DNA of 37,190 nt from a virus: the IMG/VR virus record IMGVR_UViG_3300037963_001722, positions 1 through 37,190 of that record. The stretch is one strand, 5' to 3'. Below are positions 15,135 to 24,447 of the stretch, piece after piece. The stretch's first letter is position 1. Every line of letters begins with the position of its first letter. The position numbers were made by a program, and so were the translations under genes. The notes under the pieces are model-generated. The model was not told the DNA's origin. It worked only from the letters and a program-made list of their open reading frames with translations, and made no database searches.

Positions 15135-16351
15135 CAAAAAAAAGAATTAACACTAAAATAAAAAACAATGGAGAAATCCATGTTGTCAATCTTGATTCAT
15201 ACACGAGACCAGAGGTTGTAGAACATTACAACAAAGAATATGTTGAGTATGGAGATGACAATGACTATTTCCAATATTTGATTGACAGATATAATGGTTC
15301 TCCTACAAATAATGCAGCTATAAACGGAATATCAGAAATGATATATGGTAAAGGATTAGAAGCTGTAGATAATGAAGATAAGCCCAAAGAATACGAAGAA
15401 ATGAAAAGTTTGTTTGAAAAACACACTATGAAAAAAATATGTTATGACTATAAAATGATGGGTCAAGCTGCGCTTCAAATAATCTATTCTAAGGACAGAA
15501 AAAAGATTGTGCAAGTAGAACATATAGCTGTTGAGTCGTTAAGAGCAGAGAAGGCAGGAAAAGACGGTATAATCAAAGGTTATTACTACGCCAAAGATTG
15601 GAAAGAAGTTAAATCATCAACCAAGCTTAGAAGAATACCTGCTTTTGGATATAGTAACTCTGGATTAGAAATATTATATATTAAACCATATAAAGCTGGT
15701 TTTTATTATTATGCACCTGTTGGTTATCAAGGTGGTTTACAATACGCAGAATTAGAAGAAGAAATAGCTAACTATCATATAAATAATATACAAAATGGTT
15801 TAGCACCAAGCATGTTAATTAACTTTAATAATGGTGTTCCATCAGACGAACAAAGAGAAAGAATTGAAATGAGAATAAAAGAAAAATTTAGCGGTAGCAC
15901 AAATGCTGGCCGATTTATTTTAGCTTTTAATGATAGTAAAGAATTAGCTGCTAACATTGAGCCAGTAATTTTATCTGATGCTCATGAGCAGTATAAGTTT
16001 TTATCTGATGAATCTATGAGAAAAGTTATGGTATCTCACAGAATTGTATCACCTATGTTAGTTGGTATAAAAGATAATACTGGATTAGGAAATAATGCTG
16101 AAGAATTACAAACAGCTTCTATACTTATGGATAATACAGTTATTAGACCAATGCAGGTAACAATACTTGATGAGTTAGAAAAGATATTAGAATATAATAA
16201 TATTGAATTAGATATATACTTTAAAACACTACAACCCTTAGAATTTACAGACTTGACTAATGCACTTACAGACGCTGAAATTGAAAAAGAAACTGGTATA
16301 AAAAAGGAAGAAGAACAAGAACAAGATGTTGAACAAGAAATAGAAGAATAA
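15131..16351 (+). CDS. Portal protein
   Basis: 406 residues. The N-terminal GDDNDYFQYLIDRYNGSPTN block, the GISEMIYGKGLE segment, a central beta region, and a C-terminal helix region including HRIVSPMLVGIKDNTGLGNN are characteristic of portal proteins in Bacteroidota phages. The C-terminus is Glu/Gln-rich and probably disordered. As a ring in one capsid vertex it serves as the DNA channel and docking site for terminase and connectors. Unusually it follows the capsid gene here and is far from terminase at 31561. Confidence 0.85.
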   Translation: MTKKRINTKIKNNGEIHVVNLDSYTRPEVVEHYNKEYVEYGDDNDYFQYLIDRYNGSPTNNAAINGISEMIYGKGLEAVDNEDKPKEYEEMKSLFEKHTMKKICYDYKMMGQAALQIIYSKDRKKIVQVEHIAVESLRAEKAGKDGIIKGYYYAKDWKEVKSSTKLRRIPAFGYSNSGLEILYIKPYKAGFYYYAPVGYQGGLQYAELEEEIANYHINNIQNGLAPSMLINFNNGVPSDEQRERIEMRIKEKFSGSTNAGRFILAFNDSKELAANIEPVILSDAHEQYKFLSDESMRKVMVSHRIVSPMLVGIKDNTGLGNNAEELQTASILMDNTVIRPMQVTILDELEKILEYNNIELDIYFKTLQPLEFTDLTNALTDAEIEKETGIKKEEEQEQDVEQEIEE

Positions 16352-16860
16352 TGGCAAAAGCACTATTTATAAGAAGAAGTGATATAGTAAAAAATACAGC
16401 GTTGAACGCTAATGTTGACACAGATAAGTTTATACAATTTATTGAGTTAGCACAAGAAATACACATACAGAATTTTCTTGGTACTGATTTGTATGATAAA
16501 ATTAGTAATGACATTTTAGGCACAGGTGGTGCATCCTTAAGTGGTAACTATCTTACACTTGTAAATGATTTTATACAACCTATGTTAATTCATTATGCTA
16601 TGGTAGAATATTTACCTTTTGCCAGTTATAGTATAGCTAATGGCGGTGTTTTTAAACATCAATCTGAGAACTCACAGATAGTTAGTAAAGAAGAAGTAGA
16701 TTATTTAGTTCAAAAGGAAAGGGAATATGCAGAATATTACACACAAAGATTTATAGATTATATGAGTTTTAATCAATCTTTGTTTCCAGAATATACTAGC
16801 AATTCAAATGATGACATATACCCTGATAAAGACGCTTTATTTCAAGGGTGGGTACTTTAG
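16351..16860 (+). CDS. Head-tail connector-like protein (DUF6712 type)
   Basis: 169 residues, helical, starting at a TAATG overlap with the portal stop. It contains FIELAQEIHIQNFLGTDLYD and a helix pair ending at YYTQRFIDYMSFNQ; the early segments resemble the DUF6712 connector-like family. Directly after portal is the usual place for the adaptor protein joining head and tail. The C-terminus ends in a flexible acidic tail. Confidence 0.65.
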   Translation: MAKALFIRRSDIVKNTALNANVDTDKFIQFIELAQEIHIQNFLGTDLYDKISNDILGTGGASLSGNYLTLVNDFIQPMLIHYAMVEYLPFASYSIANGGVFKHQSENSQIVSKEEVDYLVQKEREYAEYYTQRFIDYMSFNQSLFPEYTSNSNDDIYPDKDALFQGWVL

Positions 16861-16940
16861 ATAAAAAGAAGACATATAAGCCAAAAAAAGGCAATGTAAA
16901 AAAATTAATAATCTATTTAAAAAAGAAAGGAACTAAATAG
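16848..16940 (+). CDS. Possible tiny basic protein, 30 aa
   Basis: A GTG-initiated frame overlaps the connector gene end and encodes MGTLDKKKTYKPKKGNVKKL plus ten residues, extremely Lys-rich. It fills the gap before the tail fibre gene. Similar Lys-rich short peptides occur at this spot in related phages from memory, but the start is weak. It may instead be non-coding leader. Confidence 0.35.
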   Translation: MGTLDKKKTYKPKKGNVKKLIIYLKKKGTK

Positions 16941-16942
16941 TT

Positions 16943-19900
16943 ATGGCTACACTTTCAGGTAATAAAATAAAAGACACTTATCAATCGTTAATTAAATTAA
17001 CGGATAACGGAAACTTAACTACAGGCGCAAAAAGGATAACAGATGGTTTCGGTAACAATAGCCCATTATTTTTATCTACAACACAAATAGGAGTAGGTGT
17101 AACACCGACTGTACAATTTCATGCTTCAGGTGATGGTAAGTTTGGTGGCAATCTAACAGTAATAGGTAATTTAATTGTAGAGGGAAGTTTAACAACTGTA
17201 GGAACAGATACACTTACAGTAAAAGACCCTCTTATTGTTTTAGCTAATAATAACACATCTTCAGACGCTGTAGATATAGGTTTTTATGGTAAATATCGCC
17301 CTAGTAGTACAACGTTGTTTGCAGGACTATTTAGAGATGCTGGTGATGATAAATTTAAACTATTTAAGTCGTTACAGGTTGAACCTACAACTACAGTAAA
17401 CACAAGCGGTACAGGTTATGCGGCTGCTACTCTAGTTGCAGATGTAGAAGGAACATTAACAGGTGTTATAGCTTCTACTACTACAGCAACAACACAAAGT
17501 CAAAATAATAATAGCACAAAGGTTGCTACAACAGCTTATGTTGATACAGCAGGTAACGCATTTTTACCATTAGCAGGAGGTACTATGTCTGGTAATATTG
17601 CTATGGGTAGTAATAATATATCAGGTGGAGGTACTTTTACAGCTACTACTTTTAGTGGTCAATTATCTGGAACAATAAGTTCTGCTACTACTGCAACCAC
17701 ACAAAGTCAAGGAGACGATTCTACCAAAGTCGCAACAACAGCTTATGTAGATGCTGCTGTAACGGCTGAAGATTTAGATATAGCTGGTGATAGCGGAACA
17801 GGTTCAGTTGATTTAAATTCACAAACATTTACTATAGCTGGTGGTACTAATGTAACAACATCCGTAAGTAATCAAACAGTTACAATAAACGCAACTGGTG
17901 CTGTTGATGGTAGTGGTACTGCTAATGATGTAGTAATGTGGTCTGACAGTGATACACTGACAGACGCACCTATTGCAATAAGTGGTAACAATGCAACTTT
18001 TGCAGGTGCAGTTACAGGAACAAGTTTTTCGGCAACAGGTGGATTTTTAAATGGCTCAAATGGTGGTATAAGAATACACACATCAGGTACTAAATTCTTT
18101 AATGTTACAGCAGCAAATGCAGCTAGAGATAATATTATGGATATTGGTGCTTCAGATGCAAGGTTTAAAGATTTATTTTTAGGAGGCTCAATATCTTCTG
18201 GTACAATCGCAAGTGGTGATATAACTATTGAAGATACAAACCCAAATTTAACTTTATCGGATACCTCAACAACAAATTTAATACACGAAATAAAATCATC
18301 AAGTGATAATTTAAGATTTTCAGCAGACACAAATGATGTGGATGCAGGTACAAAAATTGAGTTTTATACAGACGGTGTTGAAAGGTTAGAAATTAATAGT
18401 TCGAGTGCAGATTTTGCAGGTAATGTAACAGGTGGTAATGCTACATTTACAAATTTAACAATTAGTGCTACCGAAAAATTAAGATTTGATGGCGCAGGTG
18501 GTCATACTTATATTGAAGAAGACTCAAATGATACTTTAATTTTTGCAACAGGTGGCACAACAAGATTAACTCTGGATGCTAACGCAACTTTTGCAGGTAA
18601 TGTTACAGGTACATCAGCTCAATTTATAGACACAAGTAATCCTGATGGTGGTAGTGGTGCTGGTGAAGGCGGTTCATTAACTGTAGAAGGCAGGAGAGAT
18701 GGTACAGCTAATTTAATATCATTAAGAGCAAGAGATGCTTCTGCGCCAACAGTAGCTTTACCTAATGGTCAAGGTGGATTAATAAGATGGCAAGGGTTTG
18801 ATGGAAGTGATTTTGCACAAATGGGTGCTATAGCTGTAGTAGCAGATGGTCAAGCTGTAGCTAATAATGATGCGCCTAGTAAAATGATTTTTTATACAGT
18901 TGCTGATGGTGGTGAAGCTTTAACAACAGCTCTTACATTAGATAAATCACAAAATGCAACTTTTGCAGGGGAAGTATTAGTACCAAGCGGAGATTTTATA
19001 TCTTGGGGAACTTCAGGACACTCTGCTATAGAAGGAAGCACGGTTAGTAACAGCCTAAAATTAAGAACAAACAACACGGTTGCTTTAACATTAGATTCAT
19101 CACAAGACGCAACTTTTGCAGGTTTTGTAAAAGCACCATTTTTTACAAGTGATGGTGGTAGAGGATTTAAACAAGATAGCGTTGCTTTTGTAAGTACATA
19201 TTCAAATGGTAATGATGCTAATGCTGCTAATGATATTGGTTCTACTTCAAACAAATGGAGAGATGCTTATTTTAGTGGTCAAGTAAATTCTGCAACTATA
19301 TCAACAACAGGAAATGCAACTTTTGCAGGTAATATTACAATATCTAAAGATGTTCCAGTTATATTTTTAACAGATACAAATTCTGATTCTGATTATTCTA
19401 TAAAAAACAATGATGGTGTTTTTGACATAAGGGATGAAACTAATGGTACAAACAGGTTAAGAATTGGTAGTGATGGTACTGTTAATATTTATAATGACAC
19501 AACTTTTGCTGGTGATGTAATTATTGAAAATAGTTCAGGTGCTACACTAAATATTAATACTGCTTTAGGTGCGGCAGATTCTAAAATTTTATTGCACGAG
19601 GGTAGTACAGCTAGTCCAGCTAATGGTGCATCTATAAGATATGATGGTGCTAATAATTTATTTAAAATTGGGGTTGGAACAAATGTAGATACAACAAGAT
19701 TGACAATAGCAAGAGATACTGGTGGTGTAGGAATTGGAGTAACACCTTTCGCACATAATTTAGGAACATCTGTAAATGTTGATTTATTAGGCAATGGTGG
19801 TATATGGGGTTATGCTGGTGCAACTTATGTAAATTCAAATGCTTACTATGATAGTGGGTGGAAATATAAATCAAATGGTACGGCGGCAGCTTTACAAGTA

Positions 19901-21586
19901 GGCGGCAGTAGTCAAATATTAACTTTTAGACAAGCGGCAAGCGGCACAGCAGATGGCGCTATAACGTATACTGAAGCTTTTAGAGTACATACTAATGGTA
20001 ACGTAGGAATCGGAGAATCAAGCCCTGAAAGTATTTTACACATAAAAGACACAAATGCAGAGATAAGAGTTGCAACTGCTGCTGATGGACAAACAGCAAG
20101 AATAGCATTAACTGAAGATGCAGATGGTGATACTCACGGAGGGTATATGCAATATGTAGGAAATGGTGATACTTTAAGATTAGGAATTATTAATGCAGGA
20201 ACAAATACTGATGTTATTACAATGCAAGATAATTTTAATGTAGGAATTGGAACAACTTCACCTGATACACTTTTAAATTTAGAAGGGGCAGCAGATACAT
20301 CTATAATTACCTTAGGATGTACTAAAAATGATGCTAGTTGGAGTGGAGAAAGAATTGGTGGTATAAACTTTTATTCAGCAGATGGCTCTGGTTCTGGTGC
20401 AGGTGTTAGAGGTTCTATAAATTATATAGCGACTTCAACTTCTGGTGGGTCAACAGCAATGACTTTTAAAACTGGTGATAATTCGGAAGCTATGCGAATT
20501 GCTAATGGTGGAAGTGTAGGAATCGGTACAACTTCGCCAAATGAAAAACTTACGATATCTGGAAATGTAAATATTACAGGAACAGGCGGTTATTTAAGAT
20601 GGAACTCTGGCGATATGGCTATAGTAAATGCAGGTAGTTATGCTATGGCTTTCCAAACTTATACAGGTGCTGCATTAACAGAAAAAATGCGTATAGACAG
20701 CTCTGGTCGAGTAGGCATTGGAACAGATTCGCCTTCATCACCTTTAATGATTGCAGGTAGTGGGGCAGATGGGACTGCTATGCTAAGATTAGAGGGTACA
20801 GCAGGAACTCAAACTTTTAACTGGATTTCATCTGTTGTTTATCCTAATATGACAGCAGATAAAACTATAATAAAGTTATTTGGTCAAGCACAATCAACAA
20901 ATAATCAAGCGTGGATAGGATTCAAATATGCGGGTTCAGGTTCTACAAGCAATCAATTAACTTTTGGTTTTTATGCTAATAACTTTTTATTTAACATTAA
21001 AGCTACTGGAAATGTTGGAATTGGAACTGAATCGCCTGATTCTTATAATTCAAGAGGTAGGAATTTAGTAGTCAATTCATCAGGAGATACTGGTATTACT
21101 ATAGCCGCAGGAACTTCAAATAGTAGCACTTTACTATTTGCAGATGGAACAGGTGGTACTGCTGGATATAGAGGGGTTATTGAGTATGACCATAGCGGAG
21201 ATTTTATGGCTTTTACTACTGCAGCTACAGTAAGGATGAAATTGGATTCGGCTGGAACACTTACTGTCTCAGATGACTTAGTTGCTTTTGGTTCACCTTC
21301 AGATAAAAAGTTAAAAGAAAATATAAAACCTATTGAATCAGCTTTAGATAAAGTGAGTAAATTACAAGGTGTAACATTTGATTGGAAAAAATCTGACAGC
21401 ATATTAGACATAAAAGAAGATGTCGGTTTTATAGCTCAAGATGTGCAAAAAGTAATGCCAGAACTAGTAAGAGAAAATGAAAACGGTATGCTTTCTATGA
21501 GACATCAAGGTATTGCACCAATATTACTTGAAGCAATAAAAGAGTTAAAAGCAGAAGTTGAAGAACTAAAAAAACAAATTAAGTAA
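16943..21586 (+). CDS. Long tail fibre with C-terminal S74 chaperone
   Basis: 1547 residues, the largest gene. The N-terminus (MATLSGNKIKDTYQSLIKLT) probably attaches to the tail tip. A long shaft follows with recurrent NATFAG units and, in the second half, five VGIG-x-x-SP units (VGIGESSP, VGIGTTSP and relatives). The last ~97 residues are an S74-type intramolecular chaperone: SDKKLKENIKPIESALDKVS, GFIAQDVQKVMPELV, then a trailing coiled coil. Ser1453 and Lys1458 match the catalytic dyad of this family, which trimerises the fibre and then cuts itself off. It would recognise the host surface. Starts two bases after a TAG. Confidence 0.85.
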   Translation: MATLSGNKIKDTYQSLIKLTDNGNLTTGAKRITDGFGNNSPLFLSTTQIGVGVTPTVQFHASGDGKFGGNLTVIGNLIVEGSLTTVGTDTLTVKDPLIVLANNNTSSDAVDIGFYGKYRPSSTTLFAGLFRDAGDDKFKLFKSLQVEPTTTVNTSGTGYAAATLVADVEGTLTGVIASTTTATTQSQNNNSTKVATTAYVDTAGNAFLPLAGGTMSGNIAMGSNNISGGGTFTATTFSGQLSGTISSATTATTQSQGDDSTKVATTAYVDAAVTAEDLDIAGDSGTGSVDLNSQTFTIAGGTNVTTSVSNQTVTINATGAVDGSGTANDVVMWSDSDTLTDAPIAISGNNATFAGAVTGTSFSATGGFLNGSNGGIRIHTSGTKFFNVTAANAARDNIMDIGASDARFKDLFLGGSISSGTIASGDITIEDTNPNLTLSDTSTTNLIHEIKSSSDNLRFSADTNDVDAGTKIEFYTDGVERLEINSSSADFAGNVTGGNATFTNLTISATEKLRFDGAGGHTYIEEDSNDTLIFATGGTTRLTLDANATFAGNVTGTSAQFIDTSNPDGGSGAGEGGSLTVEGRRDGTANLISLRARDASAPTVALPNGQGGLIRWQGFDGSDFAQMGAIAVVADGQAVANNDAPSKMIFYTVADGGEALTTALTLDKSQNATFAGEVLVPSGDFISWGTSGHSAIEGSTVSNSLKLRTNNTVALTLDSSQDATFAGFVKAPFFTSDGGRGFKQDSVAFVSTYSNGNDANAANDIGSTSNKWRDAYFSGQVNSATISTTGNATFAGNITISKDVPVIFLTDTNSDSDYSIKNNDGVFDIRDETNGTNRLRIGSDGTVNIYNDTTFAGDVIIENSSGATLNINTALGAADSKILLHEGSTASPANGASIRYDGANNLFKIGVGTNVDTTRLTIARDTGGVGIGVTPFAHNLGTSVNVDLLGNGGIWGYAGATYVNSNAYYDSGWKYKSNGTAAALQVGGSSQILTFRQAASGTADGAITYTEAFRVHTNGNVGIGESSPESILHIKDTNAEIRVATAADGQTARIALTEDADGDTHGGYMQYVGNGDTLRLGIINAGTNTDVITMQDNFNVGIGTTSPDTLLNLEGAADTSIITLGCTKNDASWSGERIGGINFYSADGSGSGAGVRGSINYIATSTSGGSTAMTFKTGDNSEAMRIANGGSVGIGTTSPNEKLTISGNVNITGTGGYLRWNSGDMAIVNAGSYAMAFQTYTGAALTEKMRIDSSGRVGIGTDSPSSPLMIAGSGADGTAMLRLEGTAGTQTFNWISSVVYPNMTADKTIIKLFGQAQSTNNQAWIGFKYAGSGSTSNQLTFGFYANNFLFNIKATGNVGIGTESPDSYNSRGRNLVVNSSGDTGITIAAGTSNSSTLLFADGTGGTAGYRGVIEYDHSGDFMAFTTAATVRMKLDSAGTLTVSDDLVAFGSPSDKKLKENIKPIESALDKVSKLQGVTFDWKKSDSILDIKEDVGFIAQDVQKVMPELVRENENGMLSMRHQGIAPILLEAIKELKAEVEELKKQIK

Positions 21587-22110
21587 TGGCAGTACCAAGT
21601 AGCGGTGAATTAAGTATGAATAAAATAGCTAGAGAAAGAAAAGGCTTTGGTTATAATTCTGCATCAAATGTAACATCACCAATATTTATGTCAGATATAT
21701 CAAGATTATCAGGTGGTAATTCTAGTGGTTCTGGTACAAGTTACCCAGCAGTAAACACACTAAATCCTGTAAACAATAGACCTGATGGTTCAAACCCTTT
21801 ACAGATGGGTGAGTTTTACAGTTATGACCAAAATATATCTAGAGCTGCATTTCAATTTATATTTAGTGCCAGTTCATCTAACGATTCTTGTGCTGCTGGT
21901 TTACCTGACGGAACAGTATATTATCATACTGACGGAAATAATCAATATCCAAGTGCCTTGAATGGCACTTTTCAAGCATATACTACTGCAACAGGTTTTA
22001 CTGCTGTAGCTACTGGTTTTTATCAAGTTTTTGATACAAACGGAATATCAACTAATAAGTTTATACAGGTAGGTAGTAATGGCTCTATAATAGGCGGTGG
22101 TAATTGTTAA
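21586..22110 (+). CDS. Fibre-associated protein, 174 aa
   Basis: The ATG overlaps the fibre stop. The N-terminus (MAVPSSGELSMNKIARERKG) resembles the attachment segment of tail appendage proteins, followed by a Ser/Gly-rich linker and a C-terminal beta domain with two Cys (near residues 104 and 174). Such modules are common on phage tips and may add host-binding ability. Function is inferred from position and composition. Confidence 0.6.
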   Translation: MAVPSSGELSMNKIARERKGFGYNSASNVTSPIFMSDISRLSGGNSSGSGTSYPAVNTLNPVNNRPDGSNPLQMGEFYSYDQNISRAAFQFIFSASSSNDSCAAGLPDGTVYYHTDGNNQYPSALNGTFQAYTTATGFTAVATGFYQVFDTNGISTNKFIQVGSNGSIIGGGNC

Positions 22111-22139
22111 ACAATACAAAAAGATAGTTTTTAGTTATT

Positions 22140-22154
22140 TATATATAAATTTAA
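22140..22154 (+). promoter_or_regulatory. Shared late leader motif, copy 3
   Basis: TATATATAAATTTAA differs by one base from 10415-10429 and 12161-12175. It lies ten bases before the ATG at 22164 in a 53-base gap. Confidence 0.4.
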
Positions 22155-22163
22155 TTTAATATT

Positions 22164-22484
22164 ATGGCAAAAGATAAAATAAGTTATAGCTGGCATATAA
22201 ATGCCCTTGACGCAAGAATCAAAGAAGACAAACACGATAATGTTATTTACAATGTACATTGGTCTTATAATGCCAATAAAGCAGATTATAATGCAAATTT
22301 AATAGGTACATTTTACGTAGAGTATGACAAAGATAATTTTATAGATTATGATAAATTAAAAAAATCAGATGTTGTTTCTTGGTTAGAAGCTGGATTAGAT
22401 GTAGAAAGCATGAAAAGCAATTTATCTAATCAAATTGGCATACAAGAAAAACCAGTTGATATTGTTTTGCGACCTGAGTGGTAA
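22164..22484 (+). CDS. Conserved small phage protein, 106 aa
   Basis: The N-terminal SYSWHINALDARIKED and NVIYNVHWSYNAN motifs resemble a small protein family often found near phage tail and lysis genes; I believe it is annotated as DUF7936, but I could not check. It is soluble with no membrane segment. It follows the fibre genes and the shared leader motif. Role unknown. Confidence 0.65.
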   Translation: MAKDKISYSWHINALDARIKEDKHDNVIYNVHWSYNANKADYNANLIGTFYVEYDKDNFIDYDKLKKSDVVSWLEAGLDVESMKSNLSNQIGIQEKPVDIVLRPEW

Positions 22485-22519
22485 TTTATTATATTTGATA
22501 TATAATTAAATTTAATACT

Positions 22520-22750
22520 ATGAATAAAATAACAGAATCAGAATTAGAATCATTAAAACAAGTACAACAAAAATTTGCAGCAATAAAGCATGATTTAGGA
22601 ACTATGGTAATTAGAGAACAAGAGTTGTTAAAGGCAAACGAAATGGTTGTAGAAGAAAATACTAAATTAGTTGAAGGTTTACAAGAAAAATATGGTAAAG
22701 TAAATATTAATTTAGAAGATGGTTCTTATGAAGAAATAAAAGAAGAATAA
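22520..22750 (+). CDS. Small coiled-coil protein, 76 aa
   Basis: Acidic, helical and leucine-rich (ESLKQVQQKFAAIKHDLG, EQELLKANEMVVEENTKL), so predicted coiled coil over most of its length, ending EDGSYEEIKEE. Similar short helical proteins are often found next to lysis genes. It lies one base before the next gene's leader. Function not assigned. Confidence 0.6.
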   Translation: MNKITESELESLKQVQQKFAAIKHDLGTMVIREQELLKANEMVVEENTKLVEGLQEKYGKVNINLEDGSYEEIKEE

Positions 22751-22751
22751 A

Positions 22752-23039
22752 ATGGGAAAACCAAGTGAAATAGGAGAGGACACTAAGCTAACTTTAGATT
22801 TAAAAACAATAGGAATAGTAATAACTGGTGCGGTATCACTTGCTGGACTTTATTTTACATTGACTGCTGAGATAGAGCTAGCGAAAGAATTGCCAAAACC
22901 AGAATTAACTAGAACCGAATATGATTTAAAAGACCAGTTAATTAGAGAAACTATCGAAAATACAGCAGAACAAGTACAGGAAAACTCAGAAAAACTAGAT
23001 AAAATAGATGAGAAATTATATGAAATTATACAGAAATGA
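22752..23039 (+). CDS. Single-span membrane protein with coiled-coil tail, possible holin or accessory
   Basis: 95 residues. One strong hydrophobic segment at about residues 20-38 (TIGIVITGAVSLAGLYFTL) is followed by a charged helical tail with coiled-coil character (ENTAEQVQENSEKLDKIDEK). Topology suits a membrane-anchored lysis accessory or spanin-like subunit, but not a classic holin. The stop overlaps the next ATG. Confidence 0.55.
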   Translation: MGKPSEIGEDTKLTLDLKTIGIVITGAVSLAGLYFTLTAEIELAKELPKPELTRTEYDLKDQLIRETIENTAEQVQENSEKLDKIDEKLYEIIQK

Positions 23040-23371
23040 AACAGATATTTGCCCTAATTGCACTATTTGTATTTGCAATAGCTAGTTCACAAGATTATAC
23101 TGTACTACACATAAACAGCTCTTGGAACTTTCGTAACGACTATAAAGATTTAAATAAAATAAAGGGTGCAAAAATTGTAAAAGCTTTGTTAGAAGAACAA
23201 AAACAATCTGTAAGGACACAAATAAAATCTGTACCAGTTATATTTATTTATAGAGACAGAAGTCTAATAGGCCGTTGGGATGCTGGTATATCATTATCTA
23301 TAAAAGCACCTGTACAAGAAATGCAAGATGTTATAGATAAAAGTAGATATACAAGAGTAGCTACTAATTAA
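23036..23371 (+). CDS. Secreted thioredoxin-fold-like protein
   Basis: 111 residues with a clear signal peptide (MKQIFALIALFVFAIASSQD; likely cleavage after AIASS). The mature part reads TVLHINSSWNFRNDY, then a helix, then QIKSVPVIFIYRDRSLIGRW; the W-x-x-R start, SVP before a strand and the later helix suggest a thioredoxin-like fold, but no CxxC active site is present. It is probably exported to the periplasm late in infection. A secreted protein between lysis genes might modify the envelope. Family and function unproven. Confidence 0.6.
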   Translation: MKQIFALIALFVFAIASSQDYTVLHINSSWNFRNDYKDLNKIKGAKIVKALLEEQKQSVRTQIKSVPVIFIYRDRSLIGRWDAGISLSIKAPVQEMQDVIDKSRYTRVATN

Positions 23372-23377
23372 TAAAGT

Positions 23378-23842
23378 ATGATTAGTCAACATATATCAGA
23401 GAAAGAAGCAACTAAAAGTGTTACAGCTCTTAGATTAGGTATTGATAATACCCCTAATGGGGATTCTTTAAGTAACATGAAGCTTATAGCAGAAAAGATA
23501 TTTGAACCACTTAGGGATTGGGTTGGTGGCCCAATAAAGATAAACTCTTTTTATAGGTCTATTGCTTTAAATGAATCTATAGGCGGCTCGTCCAAATCAC
23601 AACATTGTCAAGGTAGGGCAATGGATATTGATGATGTATATGGTCATAAAACAAACAAAGAAATGTTTGAATGGATTAGAGATAATTTAGACTATGACCA
23701 GATGATTTGGGAATTTGGTAATGAGGATAATCCTGATTGGGTACATGTAAGCTATGTAAGTGAAGATAAAAACAGAAACAGAATACTTAAGGCTGTTCGT
23801 GATGATGGTAAAACAAAATATATAAATATTACAAATGCCTGA
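23378..23842 (+). CDS. Endolysin, M15-type peptidase
   Basis: 154 residues with the M15 (D-Ala-D-Ala carboxypeptidase/L-Ala-D-Glu endopeptidase type) pattern: INSFYRSIALNESIGG, SQHCQGRAMDID (His76 and Asp83 as zinc ligands) and WVHVS (His123 as third ligand, with Asp120 nearby as a catalytic candidate). It would cut peptidoglycan cross-links to release phage. No signal peptide, so it needs a holin, which follows with an eight-base overlap. Confidence 0.85.
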   Translation: MISQHISEKEATKSVTALRLGIDNTPNGDSLSNMKLIAEKIFEPLRDWVGGPIKINSFYRSIALNESIGGSSKSQHCQGRAMDIDDVYGHKTNKEMFEWIRDNLDYDQMIWEFGNEDNPDWVHVSYVSEDKNRNRILKAVRDDGKTKYINITNA

Positions 23843-24293
23843 TAAAAAGAAATTTAAAGATACTACTGTTGGCAAATTATTATTTGGTGCAGCTTCTGTT
23901 GTAAGCCCACAGTTAGGTGCTGTTTTAAACGGTGTTACATCACCGAAAGAAGCAATAGCAGAGATAGGTAAAGCAAAAATATCTACAGGAGATAAAATTA
24001 AATTACAACAACTTATATATGAGCAACAAAATAAAGAAATGGAATCTATTACAAGTAGATGGCAAGCTGATGCGGCTAGTGATAGCTGGCTTAGTAAAAA
24101 TGTTCGCCCTCTTGTTCTTGTGTGGTGTATTGTGGTATTTAGTTTTGCTGGTATATTTGATAGCATTGAGTCGATACCTTTCCATATAAATGAAGTATGG
24201 AATGACACATTTGAGAAAGTCATGATGGCTTGTGTACTTGCATATTTTGGTGGTAGAACAGCAGAAAAATCTACAAGTATATTTAAAAGATAA
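23835..24293 (+). CDS. Holin of the 3TM-type family
   Basis: 152 residues overlapping the endolysin by eight bases. It has a charged N-terminal region, a first hydrophobic segment (LVLVWCIVVFSFAGIF, residues ~96-111) after SWLSKNVRP, and a second (MMACVLAYFGGRTAEK). The SWLSKNVRP...VLAYFGGR pattern matches phage holin-type proteins I recall. It would form the membrane lesion that lets the M15 endolysin reach the wall. Topology of a third span is uncertain. Confidence 0.75.
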   Translation: MPDKKKFKDTTVGKLLFGAASVVSPQLGAVLNGVTSPKEAIAEIGKAKISTGDKIKLQQLIYEQQNKEMESITSRWQADAASDSWLSKNVRPLVLVWCIVVFSFAGIFDSIESIPFHINEVWNDTFEKVMMACVLAYFGGRTAEKSTSIFKR

Positions 24294-24427
24294 TGGCTAG
24301 GCGTAAAGAGGTTACTACTTATAAATCTAAATCACGCAAAAGAAAAGGCATACACGCAAAAACAAAATCAAGTAAAGTTAAGCACAGTAAAAATTATAAA
24401 AAAAGATATAAAGGACAGGGTAAATAA
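24293..24427 (+). CDS. Small very basic protein, 44 aa
   Basis: The ATG overlaps the holin stop (TAATG). The product (MARRKEVTTYKSKSRKRKGI onward, ending KKRYKGQGK) is more than a third Lys/Arg. Similar tiny basic proteins ending with a GQG motif recur in Bacteroidota phages in my memory, possibly DNA- or RNA-binding. The hairpin at 24408-24447 overlaps its 3' end. Function unknown. Confidence 0.65.
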   Translation: MARRKEVTTYKSKSRKRKGIHAKTKSSKVKHSKNYKKRYKGQGK

Positions 24428-24447
24428 ACATTATTTATGTCCTTTAT
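24408..24447 (+). terminator. 10-bp hairpin at the end of the late operon
   Basis: ATAAAGGACA (24408-24417) and TGTCCTTTAT (24438-24447) are a perfect 10-base-pair arm with a 20-base loop. No good T run follows, so it may be a weak terminator, an attenuator or a 3' end stabiliser for the lysis operon. Confidence 0.55.

Noticed and set aside
16943-21586. Diversity-generating retroelement acting on the fibre
   Set aside because: No reverse transcriptase and no template/variable repeat pair were seen; the repeats are short and exact.
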